DNA of 57,575 bases, taken from the NCBI RefSeq assembly GCF_001293775.1, contig NZ_LGLN01000033.1, forward strand, positions 580,792 to 638,366. The letters are read 5' to 3'. The notes beneath the pieces are model-generated. The model saw only the letters and a list, made by a program, of their open reading frames with translations, was not told the DNA's origin and did not search any database. The position numbers and the translations under genes were made by a program. Within the stretch, counting starts at the first letter, position 1. The number at the start of each line of letters is the position of its first letter. Of this stretch, positions 29,454-39,018 are shown piece by piece. Source of the stretch: Pseudomonas syringae pv. cilantro (GTDB lineage Bacteria; Pseudomonadota; Gammaproteobacteria; Pseudomonadales; Pseudomonadaceae).

Positions 29454-31046
29454 ATGCGTATCTCGACTACCCAGTTCTACGAAGCCACGAACGCCAATTA
29501 TCAGCGTAACTACGCAAACCTCAACAAGACCAGCGAAGAAGTTTCCAGCGGTATCAAGCTCAATACCGCGAGCGATGATCCGGTGGGTGCTTCCCGCGTT
29601 CTGCAACTGGCTCAGCAGAACTCCATGCTGACCCAGTACGCGGCCAACATAGGCACGATCAATACCAACGTGGTCAGTACCGAGACGGCATTGACCAGTA
29701 TCATCGATACCATGCAGTCTGCTCGTGAAGAGATCATATCAGCGTCCAACGGCGTCAATACCGATTCTGAACGTCTCACCAAGGCTCAGGCGCTCAAACA
29801 GTATCAGGGTCAGCTTCTGGCGCTCATGAACAGCAAGGACCCTAATGGCCAATACATATTGGCCGGTTCCAAGTCCTCGACGCCGCCTTACTCGCTGAAC
29901 GCTGATGGCTTTTACAGCTACAAAGGCGATCAGACCAGCGTCAACCTGGCGGTCGGCGATGGTCTGGTAATGGCCAGTAACACCACGGGCTACGAAGCAT
30001 TCGAGCAGTCGGTCAACAGCACGCGCACGTCTGCGACACTGATTTCTCCGGCGACCGACGATGGCAAGATCGGCCTGAGTGCTGGCCAGGTAACGTCGAC
30101 CCCGACCTATAACTCGAGTTATCAGGCGGGCGAACCCTACACACTGACCTTTCTCAGCGGTACGCAGTTCAAGATCACCGATGCCACCGGCACCGATGTG
30201 AGCTCCGACGCATCGTCTGCCGGCAAGTTCGGCAACAGCACGTTCGAGGCGCAGACGTTTACCTTTCGTGGTGTCGAAATGACCCTCAACGTCAACCTGC
30301 CAGCGGCTGACAGGGTTTCGCAAGCCACGGCTGATGCTGCGCTGACCAATCGCAGCTATCAACTGGCTTCGACGCCAGACAGCGTATCGACGTCGCGAAG
30401 TGCCGGTAACACCTCTACCGCCAATATCAGCAGCTCGACCGTGGGTAACACGGCAGCTGACCGGACGGCGTTCAACAATACCTTTCCTGCTGGCGGCGCA
30501 ATTCTCAAGTTCACCAGCGCCACCGACTACGACCTGTTTGCGTCACCCTTGACCAGCAGCAGTAAACCGGTGTCCAGCGGCACGATGAGCGGCTCTACGG
30601 CCAACGCGTCCGGGGTCAATTTCAATGTCAGCGGTACGCCTGCCGCCGGTGATCAGTTTATCGTGGAGTCTGGTACTCACCAGAACGAGAACATCCTCAA
30701 CACACTGACGGCGGCGATCAAAGCCTTGTCGACGCCGGTTGACGGAGATCTGGTGGGGACACAAAAGATGCAGGCTTCACTGGACTCTGCGCTGGGCAAC
30801 ATCACCAGTGGCATCGCGCAGGCTTCCACCGCAAAGGCCAATGGCGGCGCGCGCCAGCTTGCTGCGAGTGCGCAAGGCACCACCAACGAGCTGCTCAAAG
30901 CCAACAACACGATCGAGCAGGGCACTTACGTGAACGCGGACATCGTCGAGGCGACCACGCGGCTGACGTTGCAGAAGACCATGCTGGATGCATCTCAGCA
31001 GGTGTTTACCCTGCTGTCCAAGTTGAACCTGTTCAGTCAGCTTTGA
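29454..31046 (+). CDS. flgL: FlgL, hook-filament junction protein 3
   Basis: The 530-residue protein starts MRISTTQFYEATNANYQRNY, with SSGIKLNTASDDPVGASRVL, and ends with flagellin-like coiled-coil helices (LTLQKTMLDASQQVFTLLSK). It connects hook-junction FlgK to the filament. At 530 residues it is longer than enterobacterial FlgL (about 317), the extra length being Ser/Thr-rich in the middle. Last flagellar gene of the flgF operon; the glycosyltransferase gene follows without a terminator. Confidence 0.95.
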   Translation: MRISTTQFYEATNANYQRNYANLNKTSEEVSSGIKLNTASDDPVGASRVLQLAQQNSMLTQYAANIGTINTNVVSTETALTSIIDTMQSAREEIISASNGVNTDSERLTKAQALKQYQGQLLALMNSKDPNGQYILAGSKSSTPPYSLNADGFYSYKGDQTSVNLAVGDGLVMASNTTGYEAFEQSVNSTRTSATLISPATDDGKIGLSAGQVTSTPTYNSSYQAGEPYTLTFLSGTQFKITDATGTDVSSDASSAGKFGNSTFEAQTFTFRGVEMTLNVNLPAADRVSQATADAALTNRSYQLASTPDSVSTSRSAGNTSTANISSSTVGNTAADRTAFNNTFPAGGAILKFTSATDYDLFASPLTSSSKPVSSGTMSGSTANASGVNFNVSGTPAAGDQFIVESGTHQNENILNTLTAAIKALSTPVDGDLVGTQKMQASLDSALGNITSGIAQASTAKANGGARQLAASAQGTTNELLKANNTIEQGTYVNADIVEATTRLTLQKTMLDASQQVFTLLSKLNLFSQL

Positions 31047-31135
31047 ATCCTGACGTTGAGCATGCGCCGTCTTTTATCAGCGGTGAGGGGGACCGGCCGA
31101 CTGGCGGGTTCTCCGCCGCTCACGAGTCTGTAATA

Positions 31136-34100
31136 GTGAATTCAGTCCCCCTCGTCAGTATCGTCATCCCCGCTCTCAATCCACGTTTCTTCCGTGCTGC
31201 GCTGCAAAGTGCCCTGGACCAGACCTACAGCAATATCGAAATCATTGTCTGTGACGATTGCCGTACCGATGAGATCAAAACGATTTTTGACGAGTTGGTC
31301 CCTTCGGACACTGATCATGCGCGTTACGTAGGCAATCCTCAACGCCTGGGTTTTCAAGGGAATCTGCTCAAATGCCTGGAAGAGGCTGGCGGCAAGTACA
31401 TCAAGTTTCTCTGCGATGACGACCGTCTTTATATGCATTGCGTCGCACATCAGGCACAGACCCTGGATACTTACAAGGATGTTCAGCTGGTCGTCAGCAA
31501 ACGCCATCTGGTGGACGTCGATGACTATGTATTGCCGGCGCGCATGGAGAACGTCGGTCTGGTGCCGTACGACGCCGTGTTCAAAGGCGAGGACATGCTG
31601 GCAATTTTCGAGCGCACGCCGCGCAACTATTTGGGCGGTTTCAGCGGCGCGCTGATGCGCCGTGCCGACGTGTTGGAATACCTGCCGTCCCTTGCTGTGC
31701 CAGGGCAGGGCTTTTTCGCATTGCTGGATTTCACGCTGTTTATCTGCCTGCTGCGACGTGGCAACCTGATTGTGCTGAACAATGTCGAGAGCGTCGAGCG
31801 GCTATACCCGGGTCGCTTCAGCAGTCGGCCAGACATGCTGCAAAAAGCTACCACCGAATGGGGCTGGCTGAACGAAATGCTCAAGGCGCGCAGTGGCGAA
31901 GGCGCACCTGCCGACGGCTGGGTTCGTTTCCTGCCATTGCGAATGGCGCTCGAAGAGCCGCGCGAGTGGGATGAGGTCGGCCTTTATGGGGTGATGGCCA
32001 GTCGTCAAGGCGTCATGATGAGCCGGGTCGGCAGCCGCAGCGACAGCTACGCAGAACTGTACGCCGAGTGGCTGTCGTGCCGCCAATTTTCTGCTCCGCA
32101 GAAGAAGCTGCTCGAGCGACGCATCGGAAGCTGGGCCTGGCAGCCGCGCATTGTCCCGGTGATCATCGATCCCGAGGGCGACGCCGAAGGGCTGGACATC
32201 ACGTTGCGCAGCATTGCCGAACAGGATTACGCCGCCGACTCAGTGGTCGTGCTGACCAATGCCAGCATTGATGATCCGCAGGTGCTGCGTTTTTCCCTGC
32301 AGCCGGACTGGTCGCGGCAGTTGAATGACGTATTGCCGCTGCTGGACAGCGCCGACTGGGTTTATCTGCTGCGGGCCGGCGACCGACTGACACAGTCTGC
32401 GCTGCTGGTGCTGGCCGAGCGCATCGCGCAGACCTCCGGCCTGTTGTGCATCTACAGCGATGAAGGGGCGCTGGTCGACGACGAATCCAGAGAGCCGATT
32501 TTCAAACCCGGTTTCAATCTCGACCTGCTGCGCGCCTATCCTTATGTCGGGCGCACGCTGGCGTTCGAGCGCCGCAACTTGCTGGACATGGGCGGGTTCG
32601 ATCCGGCCCACGATGAGCTGGCCCCGCATGATGTCATCTGGCGTCTGGTCGAGGGTGCCGGGCCACAGACCATCGAGCACATCGCCGAAGTGCAGGTCGA
32701 ATCGCGCCTGGCGTTTGCCGACTGGCTGTCGCTGCCTCAGGTCATCGAACACAACGAATCGCTGGTATCGGCGCACCTGACGCGTATCGGCAGGGAGCAT
32801 GTGATTCACCATGATCATCTGCCGCTGCTGAACCGCATCGAATACCTGCATCCTTCGCTGCCGCTGGTGTCGATCATCATCACCGCCAAGGATCAGTTGA
32901 CTGCTCTGGAGCGCTGTCTGGACAGTATTCTCAGCAACACAAGCTACCCGCATTACGAAGTGCTGATCGTCAACAACGCCAGCGCAAGCGTCGATGCGCA
33001 AGCCTGGTTTGCAGCAATGGGCCAGTTGGGCAGTGACAAGCTGCAGATTCTCTCGTTGTCTGACGCGGGCAGCCAAGCCGCGGCGCAGAACCATGCTGCC
33101 CGTCATGCCCGTGGTGACTACCTGCTGATGCTCAGCCCGCACGCCGTTATTTATCAGGCCGACTGGCTGCAGGGAATGGTCAGCCATGCCCAGCGCCCGG
33201 AAGTCGGCATCGTCGGCCCGCGTATTCTCAACCCGCAGGGCACTATTCTGTACGCAGGCATGGTGATGGGCATGGACGGTCTGGCCGGGCGGCCTTTCAT
33301 CAACTTTCCTGCGGGCGCGCGCGGCTATATGCAGCGCTTGCAATTGACGCAGAACTGGAGTGCGGTCAGCGGCAATTGCCTGATGGTGCGCAAAGAGGTG
33401 TTCGACGCTGTGGGCGAGATGGAAGCCGCGACCTTCACTCAGGGGCTGCAGGATCTTGACCTGTGCCTGCGGGTCGGGCGCGAGGGTTACCTGATCGTCG
33501 GCACACCTGATTCCTCGTTGGTACTGGCTGAGCCTGTTGCCGCTGCACGTGACGAGACGTCCCGTCAGGCACTCGATAACGAGCAGAAATCGTTCTTCTT
33601 GAAGTGGCTACCGAAAATGGCCAGAGATCAGGCATACAACCCCAATCTGCACCTTAACGAAACGCTGTCGTTCGCTCTTAACCCTGGTCTGCTGGTGGGC
33701 TGGGATCCGTTCTGTAGCCGTCATCTGCCATCCATTCTCGGCATGGCGGTCAACTCTTCGGCAGTGGGGCATTACCGGGTCAGCCAGCCACTGCTGGAGC
33801 TGATGGCCGCCGGGCGGGTAGTGGGTCGCATGACCTACGAGACCGCATCGCCGGTAGAGATAGAGCGCCAGTCTCCCGACGTGATTGTCTTTCAGGGCCG
33901 CTACACCGAAGCCAAGGTTCCGGATATCGAGCTGGCAAAGAACTACTCGAACGCCATGCGTATTTTCGAACTCGACGATTACATTGCCGATGTACCCGAG
34001 CGCAACGAGCACAAGCGCAACATGCCGGACAATATCGGCACGATGCTGCGCAAGGGTATCGGCCTGTGTGACCGCGTGGTGGTGTCGACACATCCGCTGG

Positions 34101-34711
34101 CCGAGGTGCTGTCGAGCATGCACAGCGATATCCGAGTGGTGCCGAACATGTTGGCGACCCAACTGTGGAGCAACCTCAGAAGTCAGCGCCGCAGTTCCGG
34201 CAAGCCGCGTATCGGCTGGGGCGGCGGCACCAGCCATCGGGGCGACCTGGAGCTGATTGCCGATGTGGTGCGCGAACTGGCTGATGAAGTCGAGTGGGTG
34301 TTCTTCGGCATGTGCCCGGATCTGCTCAAACCTTACATCCATGAGTTCCACCCGGGGGTCAGCCTGAAAACCTACCCGGCCAAGCTGGCCAGCCTGAATC
34401 TCGATCTGGCACTGGCGCCGCTGGAATTCCATATCTTCAACGACTGCAAGAGTAATCTAAGGCTGCTGGAATACGGCGCGTGCGGTTACCCGGTCATTTG
34501 CTCCGACACCGAGGCCTACCGCGGCCATCTGCCGGCCACCCGCGTGTACACCAACAGCCCGGACGAGTGGTTGCAGGCGATTCGCATGCACCTCTCCGAT
34601 CCCGATGCCAGTTACCGTATGGGCGACGAACTGCGCGAGACAGTGTTACGCGACTTCATGCTGCGCGGTGAAAACCTGCAATATTGGGCCAACGGCTGGC
34701 TGCCGGACTGA
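31136..34711 (+). CDS. fgt1: Multidomain flagellin glycosyltransferase Fgt1
   Basis: This large cytosolic enzyme (about 1191 residues) carries several glycosyltransferase modules in one chain. The first is an N-terminal GT2 domain (LVSIVIPALNPRFF, then FLCDDDRLY). A second GT2-like region lies near 32140-32700 (VYLLRAGDRLTQ, IYSDEGALV). A third GT2 domain is near 32860-33500 (LVSIIITAKDQLTALERCLD, VLIVNNAS). A C-terminal GT1-like region is near 33750-34700 (RIGWGGGTSHRGDLELIADV). It matches Fgt1 of the P. syringae flagellin glycosylation island, required for O-glycosylation of FliC. The start is uncertain: this GTG gives a normal GT2 N-terminus; an in-frame TTG at 31043 overlapping the flgL stop would add 31 residues. 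Neither has a strong ribosome site. Confidence 0.88.
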   Translation: MNSVPLVSIVIPALNPRFFRAALQSALDQTYSNIEIIVCDDCRTDEIKTIFDELVPSDTDHARYVGNPQRLGFQGNLLKCLEEAGGKYIKFLCDDDRLYMHCVAHQAQTLDTYKDVQLVVSKRHLVDVDDYVLPARMENVGLVPYDAVFKGEDMLAIFERTPRNYLGGFSGALMRRADVLEYLPSLAVPGQGFFALLDFTLFICLLRRGNLIVLNNVESVERLYPGRFSSRPDMLQKATTEWGWLNEMLKARSGEGAPADGWVRFLPLRMALEEPREWDEVGLYGVMASRQGVMMSRVGSRSDSYAELYAEWLSCRQFSAPQKKLLERRIGSWAWQPRIVPVIIDPEGDAEGLDITLRSIAEQDYAADSVVVLTNASIDDPQVLRFSLQPDWSRQLNDVLPLLDSADWVYLLRAGDRLTQSALLVLAERIAQTSGLLCIYSDEGALVDDESREPIFKPGFNLDLLRAYPYVGRTLAFERRNLLDMGGFDPAHDELAPHDVIWRLVEGAGPQTIEHIAEVQVESRLAFADWLSLPQVIEHNESLVSAHLTRIGREHVIHHDHLPLLNRIEYLHPSLPLVSIIITAKDQLTALERCLDSILSNTSYPHYEVLIVNNASASVDAQAWFAAMGQLGSDKLQILSLSDAGSQAAAQNHAARHARGDYLLMLSPHAVIYQADWLQGMVSHAQRPEVGIVGPRILNPQGTILYAGMVMGMDGLAGRPFINFPAGARGYMQRLQLTQNWSAVSGNCLMVRKEVFDAVGEMEAATFTQGLQDLDLCLRVGREGYLIVGTPDSSLVLAEPVAAARDETSRQALDNEQKSFFLKWLPKMARDQAYNPNLHLNETLSFALNPGLLVGWDPFCSRHLPSILGMAVNSSAVGHYRVSQPLLELMAAGRVVGRMTYETASPVEIERQSPDVIVFQGRYTEAKVPDIELAKNYSNAMRIFELDDYIADVPERNEHKRNMPDNIGTMLRKGIGLCDRVVVSTHPLAEVLSSMHSDIRVVPNMLATQLWSNLRSQRRSSGKPRIGWGGGTSHRGDLELIADVVRELADEVEWVFFGMCPDLLKPYIHEFHPGVSLKTYPAKLASLNLDLALAPLEFHIFNDCKSNLRLLEYGACGYPVICSDTEAYRGHLPATRVYTNSPDEWLQAIRMHLSDPDASYRMGDELRETVLRDFMLRGENLQYWANGWLPD

Positions 34712-34728
34712 TCCGATCGTTTGATCAC

Positions 34729-34753
34729 GCGTCAGCGGATGGCTGGCTGACGC
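34729..34753 (+). terminator. Hairpin between fgt1 and fgt2
   Basis: GCGTCAGC and GCTGACGC form a perfect 8-bp stem with a 9-base loop. No T-run follows, so it may stabilise the transcript end or attenuate read-through rather than terminate fully. Confidence 0.4.
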
Positions 34754-34821
34754 CACGTTACGCTCTTGCTTCAATGCCGGTACGGGTTGAAGGCGCACTC
34801 GATTCGTTATAAGGAAAGATC

Positions 34822-37731
34822 ATGCAAAACCATTCGGGACATCAACACACCGCTCTGAATCAGCGTCTGACCCTGCTGTTGATGGCCAAGGACCAGCCGG
34901 ATTTCCTGCGCCGCGCCTTGAAGTATTACAGTGACTTTCCATGCAGCGTGGTGGTGGTCGACGCATCCGCTCAGCCGGATGCCCATATCGCGGGCACCTC
35001 CGGCCTGCATTACGTGCAACACGCCGCGCTGACCGATGCCAGCCTCAGCGCCAGGATTGCTGAGGGCCTCAAGCATGTCACCACACCGTTTGTGGTCCAG
35101 GCGCCGGTCGACAGCTTCCTGCTGGCAGATGCATTGAGTGCCGCCTTGAGCTTTCTTGAAGCCAATCAGACTTATGGCGCCTGCCAGGGCTACAGCCTGA
35201 GCTATCAAGCCCATGTCGATAAAGTGGATTATTTCCGTCGCGATCGTAAGACCTGCGAAGACTACGCGTCCGATGACGCTGGCGAGCGGGTGTCGAGCTT
35301 CATGGGCCAGGGCCTGTCCTTGCTCAGTGCAGTGACGCGGACTGAACTGGCGCAGCAGTGGTTCGCTTCGGTTGCCGGAGACACCGAGCTGCACTGGCAG
35401 GAAATCGGTTACATGAATTATCTGGCGGCGGCTGCGCGGCTGCGCATTCTGCCGATTCCGTATGCCCTGCATTTTACGCCGGGCAAGGACGCAGAGCTGC
35501 GCCGTGGCGCGGGCATTGTCGCTGCGGTCAGGCATGTCGATCCCAAAGCCAAGGCGACCCGAGAGGCATTTGCCAAAAAACTGCTTTCGGTGTTGGGCGA
35601 CGAATCGGGTTTCGCCGGCACGCAGGGCCTACAGAACATCCTGGCCGGACTCGCCGCCATGGCCGAACGTCTCAAGACTGAGGGTTTTCAGGCGGATGAA
35701 AAACTCATCAGTGCGGTCTGGAACGTTGCCCTTGAGCAGTCGGACGCGTTGTTCGAGGCTCGGCAGTTTGTCGAACTGCCGTTTTACAATCAGCCGCTGT
35801 TCGACGAGCTGGCCCGCATCGAATTCTTGATTCACGTCATGCCGGCAGGCCGCTTGCAGATGGAGGCGCTTGAAGCGGCTCTGCTCAAGCAAGCCGAGTT
35901 GCTGCGTGAGCAAAGCAATCCGGATGCTGAAACGAAACTCAGCCGTCTGTGGCAGGCGTACGAGACCTATGCGTTCAATCTGGGCGTCGTACAGAGCCTT
36001 GCCAGTGAATTGAGCAGCAGCAAAGACGACAAACACAGCGAAGAGCAGCTTGCGCTTGTTTCTGCCTGGGGCCAGCGTCTGCAGGCTGCATCCGGTTTCG
36101 ACAACGGTCGACTGCTCGACGGTATGGCCTCTGGCCGACTGCTCAATTGGCTCGATTCGCGTAATCCGGCCCCCGACGCCGTCAAGCAGATCACCGAAAA
36201 GCTCGCCAGTGCACCGACCGGCTCGCAGATCGGTATTTTGCTGCTGGACCTGGACGCAGATATGTTGAAGCTACAGGCAACGTTCGACAGCCTGATCAAC
36301 AGCCATTACAAGGCGTTCAAAGTGGTGGTGTTCACGACGGGAGAGTTGCTGGCAGTCACCACACTGCACAACACCCTGCATTTTGTGAAGGTCACCGAAA
36401 GCAATTACGTCGACAAGATCAACCAGATCATCAAGCAGTCCCCCAGCGACTGGCTGATGCTCGCCCAGGCCGGTGAAGAGTTCACCCGCAGCGGCCTGTT
36501 GCTGGCCAGTGCCGAGCTGGTTGACGCGGCCGAGTGCCGTGCAGTGGCGGTCGACGAGATTCAGCGTCAATCCAACGGCACCCTGGCCCCGGTGTTCCGC
36601 CCGGGTTTCAACCTTGACCTGCTGCAAAGCCTGCCCGCCCTGATGGCGCGCCATTGGCTGATCCGCCGCGAAGTGCTGGTGGAGGCGGGCGGCTATTCGC
36701 GTGAATTACCCAAAGCGCTCGAATTCGATCTGTTGCTGCGCTTGATCGAACTGGGCGGCATGAGCGGCCTGGCCCACCTCAGCGAGCCGCTGCTGATGTG
36801 TGATGCCCCTGCGCTGGAAGACAATCCCGACGAACAGAAAGCGCTCAAGCGCCACCTTGGCAAGCGGGGTTATCAGGCTGAAGTCACTTCAGTGCAGCCC
36901 GGCACTTACAAGATCGATTATCGCCACACCCATCGGCCGCAGGTGTCGATCCTTCTGCACAGCCAGGACAACCTGGCTGACTTGCAACGCTGCCTGCAAA
37001 GCGTCCTGCAGCGGACCCGTTATCAGCGTTACGAAGTGCTGATCGGTGACAACGCCAGCACGTCGGCCGAACTGTCGACCTGGCTCGACAGGCAGGAGCA
37101 GGTTTCCGGTCGCGTGCGCGTGTTCCGCGCCGAACAGCGCATGAGCCCGGCAGCCCTGCGCAACCAGATCAGTCAGGAAGCCACGGGCGAATACCTGATC
37201 CTGCTGGATGCGGAAAGTCAGATCGTCAACGTCGGCTGGATCGAATCTCTGCTCAATCAGGCGCAACGTCCGGAAGTGGGTGTGGTGGGCGCCAAGCTGG
37301 TTGACCGTGAAGGCGCCGTGACGCAGGCCGGCCTGATTCTGGGCCTCAATGGCGGCGTGGGTTCGGGCTTTGTCGGCGAATCGAAGACGTCCAGCGGCTA
37401 CATGCAGCGCCTGGTGGTGGAGCAGAATTATTCCGCCGTTTCATCGGCGTGCCTGATGATTGCCAAGGAACTGTACAACGGGCTGGGTGGGCTGGACGAG
37501 GATGCATTCGCTGAAGCGCTGGGCGATGTGGATCTGTGCCTCAAGGCCGCACAGGCCGGTTACCTCACCGTGTGGACGCCGCATGTTCAAGTGGTGCATT
37601 CCGGTATCGTGCATGCGCCGGAGCACGCGCGCACTGCGCTGATGCACAAATGGTCGGCGCAGTTCGCGCAGGATGAAGCCTACAACGCTAATCTGGATCT
37701 CGACGGTCCGGGTTTTACCCTGGCTGGCTGA
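34822..37731 (+). CDS. fgt2: Flagellin glycosyltransferase Fgt2
   Basis: The 969-residue protein has an N-terminal TIGR00180-type glycosyltransferase domain (RLTLLLMAKDQPDFLRRALK, FPCSVVVVDASAQ). A middle GT2-like region is similar to that of Fgt1 (WLMLAQAGEEFTRSGLLLA, APVFRPGFNLDLLQSLP). A C-terminal GT2 domain follows (VSILLHSQDNLADLQRCLQS, YEVLIGDNASTS, LILLDAESQIV). The shared middle and C-terminal layout implies common ancestry with fgt1. In P. syringae, fgt2 mutants have partly glycosylated flagellin, so it probably extends the glycan. The ATG follows AAGGAAAGATC. Confidence 0.88.
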   Translation: MQNHSGHQHTALNQRLTLLLMAKDQPDFLRRALKYYSDFPCSVVVVDASAQPDAHIAGTSGLHYVQHAALTDASLSARIAEGLKHVTTPFVVQAPVDSFLLADALSAALSFLEANQTYGACQGYSLSYQAHVDKVDYFRRDRKTCEDYASDDAGERVSSFMGQGLSLLSAVTRTELAQQWFASVAGDTELHWQEIGYMNYLAAAARLRILPIPYALHFTPGKDAELRRGAGIVAAVRHVDPKAKATREAFAKKLLSVLGDESGFAGTQGLQNILAGLAAMAERLKTEGFQADEKLISAVWNVALEQSDALFEARQFVELPFYNQPLFDELARIEFLIHVMPAGRLQMEALEAALLKQAELLREQSNPDAETKLSRLWQAYETYAFNLGVVQSLASELSSSKDDKHSEEQLALVSAWGQRLQAASGFDNGRLLDGMASGRLLNWLDSRNPAPDAVKQITEKLASAPTGSQIGILLLDLDADMLKLQATFDSLINSHYKAFKVVVFTTGELLAVTTLHNTLHFVKVTESNYVDKINQIIKQSPSDWLMLAQAGEEFTRSGLLLASAELVDAAECRAVAVDEIQRQSNGTLAPVFRPGFNLDLLQSLPALMARHWLIRREVLVEAGGYSRELPKALEFDLLLRLIELGGMSGLAHLSEPLLMCDAPALEDNPDEQKALKRHLGKRGYQAEVTSVQPGTYKIDYRHTHRPQVSILLHSQDNLADLQRCLQSVLQRTRYQRYEVLIGDNASTSAELSTWLDRQEQVSGRVRVFRAEQRMSPAALRNQISQEATGEYLILLDAESQIVNVGWIESLLNQAQRPEVGVVGAKLVDREGAVTQAGLILGLNGGVGSGFVGESKTSSGYMQRLVVEQNYSAVSSACLMIAKELYNGLGGLDEDAFAEALGDVDLCLKAAQAGYLTVWTPHVQVVHSGIVHAPEHARTALMHKWSAQFAQDEAYNANLDLDGPGFTLAG

Positions 37732-37744
37732 GTCACCTGCGTTT

Positions 37745-37774
37745 GTGAAACCGGCTGCATTGCGGCCGGTTCAC
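37745..37774 (+). terminator. Hairpin after fgt2
   Basis: GTGAAACCGGC pairs with GCCGGTTCAC (one bulged A) about 14 bases after the fgt2 stop. A TTT run follows shortly after. Confidence 0.6.
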
Positions 37775-37865
37775 TGCTTTGTAAACCTCTTCGCAGGGGG
37801 CCGCCTCTCAGGTTTCCGCGCGCTTTTCCCCGACGCAAATTATCGCAAAGCATGCAAAACTTGAG

Positions 37866-37879
37866 TGACCTGCAGGTCA
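37866..37879. promoter_or_regulatory. Perfect palindrome TGACCTGCAGGTCA
   Basis: A perfect 14-bp palindrome without a spacer lies 158 bases upstream of the KAS III-like gene in a non-coding stretch. Its symmetry fits a dimeric regulator operator; the regulator is unknown. Confidence 0.4.
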
Positions 37880-38036
37880 TAAAGTGCATCTTCACTGTAG
37901 TGTGTTACAGGGAGCGACATGCGCCTGACTTGCTTTAACCTGCCAAGCGCCCTGAAAATGTCTGTAAATCACCTCTATTCGGTAGCGCCCTGATTTTGTC
38001 AGGACGGAAAATGACCTGTTTACTCATCGGGAAGCC

Positions 38037-38966
38037 ATGATGATTGGCATTAAAAGCATAGCGAGTTACGTGCCTGTTGCAGGCGTTGATAACTACGCTC
38101 AAGGCGCCAGATTCGGCAAGGATGAAGACTTCATCCTCGGGAAGATTGGCTCCACGTTCCTGCCGCGCAAAGACGCTGGCCAGGAAACCTCCGATCTGTG
38201 CGTTGAAGCGGCCAATACGCTGTTTGCCAACAACCCGCAGCTTCAGCGCGAAAGCATTGATGTGCTGATCGTCGTCACCCAGAACGGCGACGAGGAAGGC
38301 TTGCCGCATACCGCGGCCATCGTCCAGGACAAACTGGGCCTGTCGACCAATGTCGCCGCGTTCGATATTTCGCTGGGTTGTTCCGGCTATGTCTACGGTA
38401 TTTATGCGCTCAAGGGCTTCATGGAGGCGGCAGGCCTGAAGAACGGTCTGCTGATCACCGCCGACCCGTATTCGAAAATTGTCGACCCGGAAGACCGCAA
38501 CACCACCATGCTGTTCGGCGACGCAGCCACCGCCACCTGGATGGGCGAGGGCGCTGACTGGCAATTGGGCAAGGCGAAGTTCGGCACCGACGGTTCCGGC
38601 GCGCCGCACCTCAAGGTCAGCAACGGCATTTTCTTCATGAACGGCCGTCAGGTATTCAATTTTGCCTTATTGAAAGTGCCCGCTCATTTGCATGAGCTGT
38701 TGGCCGAGTCGAACCTGACGCCTGACGACATCGATGCTTTTTGCATTCACCAAGGCAGTGCCGCAATTGTCGACGCCGTTGCGCGCCGTTTCGAAGACAA
38801 GCCCGAGAAGTTTCTCAAGGACATGGTCGAGACCGGCAATACCGTGTCTTCGAGCATTCCGCTGCTGATTGAAAAGCACGTACTGGGCTCTTCATGGAAC
38901 CGAGTCGCCCTGAGTGGCTTTGGGGTAGGACTGTCCTGGGGCTCTGCCATTATCTATAAAGGCTGA
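38037..38966 (+). CDS. 3-oxoacyl-ACP synthase III-like protein of the flagellin glycosylation island (ORF3)
   Basis: The 309-residue protein has the ketoacyl synthase III fold and an intact Cys-His-Asn triad: Cys115 in ISLGCSGYVYG, His238 in FCIHQGSAA and Asn268 in VETGNTVSSS. It is third in the fgt1-fgt2-orf3 island, where ORF3 of P. syringae pv. tabaci has been linked to flagellin glycosylation; it may make the acyl chain on the terminal modified viosamine. The start may be the ATG at 38037 or at 38040. It is distinct from fatty-acid FabH in its insertions and ends with GSAIIYKG. Confidence 0.85.
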   Translation: MMIGIKSIASYVPVAGVDNYAQGARFGKDEDFILGKIGSTFLPRKDAGQETSDLCVEAANTLFANNPQLQRESIDVLIVVTQNGDEEGLPHTAAIVQDKLGLSTNVAAFDISLGCSGYVYGIYALKGFMEAAGLKNGLLITADPYSKIVDPEDRNTTMLFGDAATATWMGEGADWQLGKAKFGTDGSGAPHLKVSNGIFFMNGRQVFNFALLKVPAHLHELLAESNLTPDDIDAFCIHQGSAAIVDAVARRFEDKPEKFLKDMVETGNTVSSSIPLLIEKHVLGSSWNRVALSGFGVGLSWGSAIIYKG

Positions 38967-38985
38967 GTCGACAAGCCTGACAAAC

Positions 38986-39018
38986 AAGCGCCTGCGGATT
39001 ATTCCTCAGGCGCTTTTA
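38986..39018 (+). terminator. Intrinsic terminator before fliC
   Basis: AAGCGCCTG and CAGGCGCTT form a perfect 9-bp stem and run into TTTT. It isolates fliC from the glycosylation island. Confidence 0.85.

Larger units (their letters stand above)
37732..38036. other. Intergenic region upstream of the KAS III-like gene
   Basis: These 305 bases hold the fgt2 hairpin, a perfect 14-bp palindrome at 37866 and a comparatively AT-rich stretch to the next start codon. No ORF here looks real. The length and the hairpin suggest that the KAS III-like gene has its own promoter, but I could not assign -35/-10 or -24/-12 boxes. Confidence 0.5.
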
